This document shows, piece after piece, positions 6,649 through 10,009 of a DNA stretch of 10,009 nt (positions are counted from its first letter, which is position 1; each line of letters starts with the position of its first letter). The stretch is from contig DLBG01000028.1 in assembly GCA_002494135.1 (NCBI GenBank), forward strand, positions 1 to 10,009, written 5' to 3'. The stretch comes from Lachnospiraceae bacterium UBA7027 (GTDB lineage Bacteria; Bacillota; Clostridia; Lachnospirales; Lachnospiraceae). The translations under genes were made by a program, and so were the position numbers. The notes under the pieces are model-generated. The model saw only the letters and a list, made by a program, of their open reading frames with translations, searched no databases and had not been told where the DNA came from.

Positions 6649-7386
6649 ATGCAGAATGAGATACTGAATAAACAGAATAGACGCACGGTTGCCATCGTCC
6701 TTGCGGCGGGGCAGGGAAAGCGCATGGGAACGGATGTCGCGAAGCAGTTTCTGCTTTTGAACGACAAACCTATCCTGTATTACAGTCTTGCGGTTTTTGA
6801 AAAATCGTCCTACATCGATGAGGTGATTCTTGTTACAAACCCGGAAGGTTTAAGCATTTGCGAAGAGATTGTGAAGGAAAACGGTTTTAGAAAGGTTACG
6901 TCCGTTGTGCTTGGCGGGAAAGAACGGTATCATTCCGTCTGGAACGGCCTGCAGGCAGCAGCCGGCAGCGGGAAGAAGCCTTCGTATGTTTTCATTCATG
7001 ACGGCGCACGTCCCTTTTTAAACGAAGAAATCATCGAACGAAATATAAATGCCCTGCAAAAAGACCCGGCCTGCGTGACGGCGGTTCCTTCCAAAGATAC
7101 GGTGAAAATTGCTGATGAAGACGGCTATGTTGCCACAACCCCGAACCGTTCCCTTGTCTGGAACATGCAGACACCCCAGTCTTTTGAATTCGGCCTGGCA
7201 TACGATGCCTACCGGCAATTGATCGAAAACGAAGAAGACTTAAAGAGGAAGGGCATTGCGATTACGGATGATGCCATGGTGGTGGAATATTTTACAGAGA
7301 CAAAAGTGAAACTGGTGGAAGGCTCTTACGAAAACATCAAGATTACAACCCCTGAGGATTTAAAGATTGCAAAGGAGTTTCTATGA
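6649..7386 (+). CDS. ispD: 2-C-methyl-D-erythritol 4-phosphate cytidylyltransferase IspD
   Basis: Third enzyme of the MEP isoprenoid pathway: CTP plus methylerythritol 4-phosphate gives CDP-methylerythritol and pyrophosphate. With the ATG start it has 245 aa. The nucleotide-binding loop LAAGQGKRMG is at 18-27. Catalytic positions match E. coli IspD: R25 (R20), K32 in AKQF (K27), R167 in NRSLVW (R157) and K231 in NIKITTPED (K213). HDGARPFL at 117-124, PSKDTVK at 147-153 and TPQSF at 175-179 also fit. The related TarI ribitol-phosphate enzymes share the fold, but these motifs favour IspD. A TTG at 6595 would add 18 repeat-encoded residues with no family match, so ATG 6649 was chosen; even so the leader before VAIVLAAG is longer than usual. 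Its stop overlaps the next start by 4 bases. Confidence 0.92.
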   Translation: MQNEILNKQNRRTVAIVLAAGQGKRMGTDVAKQFLLLNDKPILYYSLAVFEKSSYIDEVILVTNPEGLSICEEIVKENGFRKVTSVVLGGKERYHSVWNGLQAAAGSGKKPSYVFIHDGARPFLNEEIIERNINALQKDPACVTAVPSKDTVKIADEDGYVATTPNRSLVWNMQTPQSFEFGLAYDAYRQLIENEEDLKRKGIAITDDAMVVEYFTETKVKLVEGSYENIKITTPEDLKIAKEFL

Positions 7387-7817
7387 GTTCGAAAAAGTGC
7401 AAAACAATCGCAATTATTTGTTTCATCGCTTCGGCGCTATGCGCGGCGGGTTTTGTTGTAAGCGGATTTTTCAACATGCCCGGTAAAACGGAGCGATTTT
7501 TAAATCGTTACGAAAAACTCTGCAATGCCGGTAAAATCAACCGTATCGAGAAATTGTATTTCGAAGACAAGAACACACCGCCGGCTGTGGCGGAGATTCC
7601 GTACAAGGGCAACGAGGTGAACTTCCTTTTGGAAGATTTTAAAGAAATCGGAGAAAAGGAGTATCTGTTAACATTCACGGCGTACTATGAGGAGCCGTAT
7701 GAAACGAACGGAAAGACGACAGATGTACCGCATGCTTATACGGGCAACGAACTGAGACTGAAAAAGACAATCTTCGGATATCGCATTATGAGTCTGAAAA
7801 CATCCGGAAATGAGTGA
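7383..7817 (+). CDS. Small membrane-anchored hypothetical protein
   Basis: 144-aa protein I do not recognise. A short basic start (MSSKKCK) precedes one hydrophobic segment at about residues 8-31, so it is either anchored with its C-terminus outside or exported. The rest (about 32-144) is soluble and charged, with an alpha then beta pattern: RFLNRYEKLCNAGKINRIEKLYF followed by strands such as EYLLTFTAYYEEPYE and ELRLKKTIFGYRIMSL. That order loosely recalls small NTF2-like extracytoplasmic domains, but the resemblance is too weak for a call. Its ATG overlaps the ispD TGA (ATGA), and a strong AAAGGAG lies 5 bases upstream inside ispD, so translational coupling is likely. Its end comes 10 bases before the start of the lipoprotein gene, suggesting the two exported proteins are made together. 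Confidence 0.8.
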   Translation: MSSKKCKTIAIICFIASALCAAGFVVSGFFNMPGKTERFLNRYEKLCNAGKINRIEKLYFEDKNTPPAVAEIPYKGNEVNFLLEDFKEIGEKEYLLTFTAYYEEPYETNGKTTDVPHAYTGNELRLKKTIFGYRIMSLKTSGNE

Positions 7818-7821
7818 GGGA
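7816..7821 (+). promoter_or_regulatory. Ribosome binding site deciding the lipoprotein start
   Basis: GAGGGA sits 6 bases before ATG 7828. Another in-frame ATG at 7810 lies ahead of this site and has no comparable Shine-Dalgarno; using it would place six extra residues, including an acidic one, before the signal peptide. Position 7828 gives a clean lipoprotein signal. Confidence 0.75.
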
Positions 7822-7827
7822 CAGAGC

Positions 7828-9723
7828 ATGAAACAGACGAAAAGAATTCTGATTACAATGATTCTGACGGTCATGGCGCTGTTCTTTACTGCCTGCGGCT
7901 GTGAAACGAAGGCTACCGTGAAAGTCAACCCGGACGGCAGCGGAAGCCGTGTTATGGTGCTGTCCGTTCCGAAAACGGAACTGACGGGACTCGGAAAGAC
8001 GAAAATTTCCGACGTGGATTCCGTTATTTCGAAAACAACACCAAAATGCATGACCTATTCCTATAAAGAAGACGGAAAGAATTATGTGGCTACCTTTGTG
8101 CTTCCTTTTGAATCCACTGAGGACTACGAGAAAAAACTGAATACTTTTTGCAAGAAAAAAGCACAAATCAGGCGCGAAATCAGCAAGTCTCCGTTTGCCA
8201 TGAAGATTTCCTATTCGGAGAACATCTCCACTGCGGAAATGCTTGAGTGGCTTGTGGATGCCCTGATTGATAATAAAATCATTTCCGAAAAAAACCGCGG
8301 AAACTTTTTCGAAAGCGTATCCACGTCGCTTGAGTTTGAAGGAAGAACGTATGAGGGCGGATCCGGAAGACTTTCCGTGACGCAGTCCGTATACTGCGAA
8401 ATCAGCAGCCTGGACATCTATACTACATATGTAGGTGAAGGAAAATACTCCCGTGTAATTACCATAAACATTAAGGACACGGAGTTAGCAAAGAATGAAG
8501 AAGCCATAAAAACATTTTTAAATGAATCTGTTCCGGAAGGCGGATACGGTGCCTGGGACGGAAACCGGTACAGTGTTGTACTGACGGAACTGACGCCGGA
8601 TGAAATGAAGAAGGCCATGGCCGGGTTCACCGGATGGGAGGATTATGAATTTATACGGATGCAGCAAAAGGAAGAGGAAGGGTTGTTTTTAAAATCCTGC
8701 GGATTCTTTGAAGATGCGGACTGGAGCAGTTTTGCCTGCAATGCAAAGGGTACGGTCAATGTAAACTATTATCTGGACAGGGGAAATTCCGAAGGCTCCA
8801 TCGCAATTGACCGGAGTAATGTATATGAAGTAATTGAAGCGGTCGAGGATGAAAAATCCAACTACATCTGTTTTCCTCTCGGGCTTGTGGATTCCTTCGC
8901 CGTGCGCGCGGACCTTGTTCATTATTTTCATCCGGATAAGGTGACATACGCGCTTGCGACCGAAAAAGACGGAAGTATAAGAAAAGAAATTGAATTTCAT
9001 TATGATAATGTAAGATCGGCTGAGATTGCCGAAGTGGCCGCATCCATCGATGCAATGAGGGGAACGGAAGGATGCGAAGGCCTTGCATGTTTGGAAACAA
9101 AGGTTAGCGACGCTTCTCTGAAATTTATCATGACAGGATCTGCGGCGGAGATTAATGAGGCCATGCGGATTGTGAGCGGCAGGGATGAATGTAAGGATTT
9201 GTCCTACGCAAGCGAGGTTCGCTGGCTGTCACCGGTTCGACGAATGGTCCTGGGTGATACCGTGAATCTGGAGGGATTTGTATATTCCGACTCGGAGAAT
9301 CCCGACTACTGGCGTGTGCCAATCCAGTATCAGGCGAGTCTTCCGGGACTGAGCAGTACCATTGTCGGTGATTCCGGACCGCTTTTAAAGACCGGAAACG
9401 AAGTGGAAGGAAAACTTCATACAAATGAAGAAACAACATTTATATATACGTCGATTGCTTTTAACTGGCTGGCACTGGCCTGGTATGCACTCATTGCAGT
9501 TTTTGCACTGACGTTGCTCGGCGGAATCTATTTTATCATTCGAAGTGCGGTTGCAAAACACAATGAGGCGCGGGCAATTCTCGAGAATGCACCGCTTCCC
9601 GCAGAACCGCCGATGATTGAAGAAACTGCGGTTCCGGCTGTCGAAGCAACCGGTATACAGGCCCCTCCGGAGGTGGCAGAAGAACCTGTTTCGGAAACCC
9701 CGGAGAACGGCGGCGAAGAGTAA
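7828..9723 (+). CDS. Large lipoprotein with C-terminal membrane anchor
   Basis: 631-aa envelope protein without a known activity. The N-terminus MKQTKRILITMILTVMALFF leads to the lipobox FTAC, so lipidation at C23 is predicted. Directly after it, ATVKVNPDGSGSRVMVLSV resembles the start of LppM-like lipoprotein domains (tentative). The body (about 30-540) is alternating strands and helices with three weakly similar units (see findings). A single membrane helix runs from about 547 to 571 (WLALAWYALIAVFALTLLGG then IYFII), followed by basic residues (RSAVAKHNEAR). A proline- and glutamate-rich tail occupies about 580-631. The predicted topology is a lipid-anchored external body, one crossing and a cytosolic tail. 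No LPXTG motif is present, so it is not a sortase substrate. It is the last gene before the terminator and follows another anchored protein. It could be an envelope-assembly factor, but this is speculation. Confidence 0.85.
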   Translation: MKQTKRILITMILTVMALFFTACGCETKATVKVNPDGSGSRVMVLSVPKTELTGLGKTKISDVDSVISKTTPKCMTYSYKEDGKNYVATFVLPFESTEDYEKKLNTFCKKKAQIRREISKSPFAMKISYSENISTAEMLEWLVDALIDNKIISEKNRGNFFESVSTSLEFEGRTYEGGSGRLSVTQSVYCEISSLDIYTTYVGEGKYSRVITINIKDTELAKNEEAIKTFLNESVPEGGYGAWDGNRYSVVLTELTPDEMKKAMAGFTGWEDYEFIRMQQKEEEGLFLKSCGFFEDADWSSFACNAKGTVNVNYYLDRGNSEGSIAIDRSNVYEVIEAVEDEKSNYICFPLGLVDSFAVRADLVHYFHPDKVTYALATEKDGSIRKEIEFHYDNVRSAEIAEVAASIDAMRGTEGCEGLACLETKVSDASLKFIMTGSAAEINEAMRIVSGRDECKDLSYASEVRWLSPVRRMVLGDTVNLEGFVYSDSENPDYWRVPIQYQASLPGLSSTIVGDSGPLLKTGNEVEGKLHTNEETTFIYTSIAFNWLALAWYALIAVFALTLLGGIYFIIRSAVAKHNEARAILENAPLPAEPPMIEETAVPAVEATGIQAPPEVAEEPVSETPENGGEE

Positions 9724-9732
9724 TGCAAAATT

Positions 9733-9766
9733 GCCACGGAAGAAACTTTATTCCGTGGCTTTTTTT
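9733..9766 (+). terminator. Intrinsic terminator after the lipoprotein gene
   Basis: A perfect 9-bp stem, GCCACGGAA at 9733-9741 and TTCCGTGGC at 9751-9759, closes a 9-nt loop and is followed at once by seven T (9760-9766). It starts 9 bases after the lipoprotein stop and separates the protein operon from the tRNA locus. It is the only strong intrinsic terminator I see in the window. Confidence 0.95.
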
Positions 9767-9780
9767 GTGCAAAAAAATCG

Positions 9781-9809
9781 TTGACATCGGTATTGCGATT
9801 TGTTAGAAT
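9781..9809 (+). promoter_or_regulatory. Sigma-A type promoter for the tRNA genes
   Basis: A perfect -35 box TTGACA (9781-9786) and a near-perfect -10 box TAGAAT (9804-9809) are separated by the ideal 17 bp. Transcription should begin near 9815-9817, about 28 bases before the tRNA. The preceding A-run (9771-9777) may act as an UP-like element. The strength fits a tRNA operon. Confidence 0.92.
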
Positions 9810-9815
9810 ATCTCT

Positions 9816-9837
9816 TGCGCCGACCAAAAATGGCGCA
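9816..9837 (+). other. Hairpin in the tRNA 5' leader
   Basis: TGCGCC at 9816-9821 pairs with GGCGCA at 9832-9837 around an A-rich 10-nt loop. It would lie at the very 5' end of the primary transcript and end 6 bases before the tRNA, in the part removed by RNase P. A role in leader stability or processing is possible but unproven. Confidence 0.5.
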
Positions 9838-9843
9838 CCCACT

Positions 9844-9929
9844 GGAGAGGTATCGAAGTGGTCATAACGAGGCGGTCTTGAAAACCGTTTGTCCGAAAGG
9901 GCGCATGGGTTCGAATCCCATCCTCTCCG
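9844..9929 (+). tRNA. tRNA-Ser(UGA)
   Basis: An 86-base class II tRNA. The acceptor stem GGAGAGG (9844-9850) pairs fully with CCTCTCC (9922-9928), with discriminator G at 9929 as serine tRNAs have. The anticodon loop CTTGAAA (9877-9883) carries anticodon TGA at 9879-9881, reading UCA and probably other UCN codons. The long variable arm (around GTCCGAAAGGGC) and the T loop GGTTCGAATCC complete the fold. No CCA is encoded after the discriminator, so RNase Z type cleavage and CCA addition are expected. Because it reads UCN codons rather than ANN, it is not itself a t6A substrate. Confidence 0.97.
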
Positions 9930-9959
9930 CTTTGTTTCACTCTTGGAAAACTCTCCGAA

Positions 9960-9983
9960 CTGAATAGTAAAACAATCATTCAG
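9960..9983 (+). repeat. Weak inverted repeat between the tRNA genes
   Basis: CTGAAT (9960-9965) pairs with ATTCAG (9978-9983) around a 12-nt loop, with CTTATTTT after it. The stem is short and AT-rich, so it may be a weak terminator, a processing stem or chance. No new promoter is visible between the two tRNAs, so co-transcription is likely. Confidence 0.3.
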
Positions 9984-9991
9984 CTTATTTT

Positions 9992-10009
9992 GGAGAAGTA
10001 CCCAAGAGG
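9992..10009 (+). tRNA. Serine-type tRNA, 5' end only
   Basis: The last 18 bases, GGAGAAGTACCCAAGAGG, match the start of bacterial serine tRNAs: a seven-base acceptor strand, TA at positions 8-9, then the beginning of the D arm. The 5' strand is close to, but not the same as, that of the complete tRNA-Ser upstream (GGAGAGGTATCGAAG). It most resembles tRNA-Ser(GCU), but the anticodon is beyond the window, so the isoacceptor is a guess. Confidence 0.75.

Noticed and set aside
7810..7827. ATG 7810 as the lipoprotein start
   Set aside because: The GAGGGA site lies downstream of it and is ideally spaced for ATG 7828, which also gives a standard signal peptide with basic residues at the N-terminus.
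9528..9842. 104-codon open frame on the - strand across the lipoprotein end and terminator
   Set aside because: It overlaps the lipoprotein coding strand, the terminator and the tRNA promoter, and shows no motifs.

Overview
The window reads as chromosomal DNA from a Firmicute of the class Clostridia, most like Lachnospiraceae. The signs are an intermediate base composition, purine-rich Shine-Dalgarno sites, frequent TTG/GTG starts, and the gene order YcxB-like protein, tsaE, tsaB, tsaD. Hpt and receiver proteins with a helical C-terminal extension are also typical of that group. The species cannot be named from the sequence. All protein genes lie on the + strand and are closely packed. I see no mobile element, CRISPR array, prophage or origin.

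Layout. (1) 1-2298, signalling: the 3' part of a receiver-Hpt protein, probably the end of a hybrid histidine kinase, followed 15 bp later by a response-regulator diguanylate cyclase with an extra, degenerate GGDEF-like module. (2) 2299-2401 is a gap holding one GC-rich inverted repeat. (3) 2402-7386, housekeeping cluster: a two-helix YcxB-like membrane protein, TsaE, a TsaB-RimI fusion, ribonuclease Z, TsaD and IspD. TsaE, TsaB and TsaD are three of the four bacterial proteins for the t6A37 modification of tRNA; the TsaC/Sua5 enzyme that makes the activated intermediate is not here. (4) 7383-9723, envelope pair: a small membrane-anchored protein whose start overlaps the ispD stop, and a large lipoprotein with a second membrane anchor near its C-terminus. 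A strong intrinsic terminator at 9733-9766 closes the run. (5) 9781-10009, tRNA locus: a near-consensus sigma-A promoter, tRNA-Ser(UGA) without an encoded CCA, and the first 18 bases of a second serine-type tRNA cut by the window edge.

How it fits together. The centre is about making mature tRNA: t6A synthesis (TsaE, TsaB, TsaD), 3'-end trimming (RNase Z) and a ribosomal-protein acetyltransferase domain (RimI) fused to TsaB, with tRNA genes just downstream. Overlaps and short gaps suggest one long transcription unit from about 2402 (possibly 961) to the terminator at 9766. Most of this is ordinary core genome. The least ordinary points are the TsaB-RimI fusion, the degenerate second GGDEF-like module, the 28-bp tandem repeat at the ispD start, and the repeat structure and double anchoring of the lipoprotein. 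I did not find a convincing undescribed defence or mobile system.
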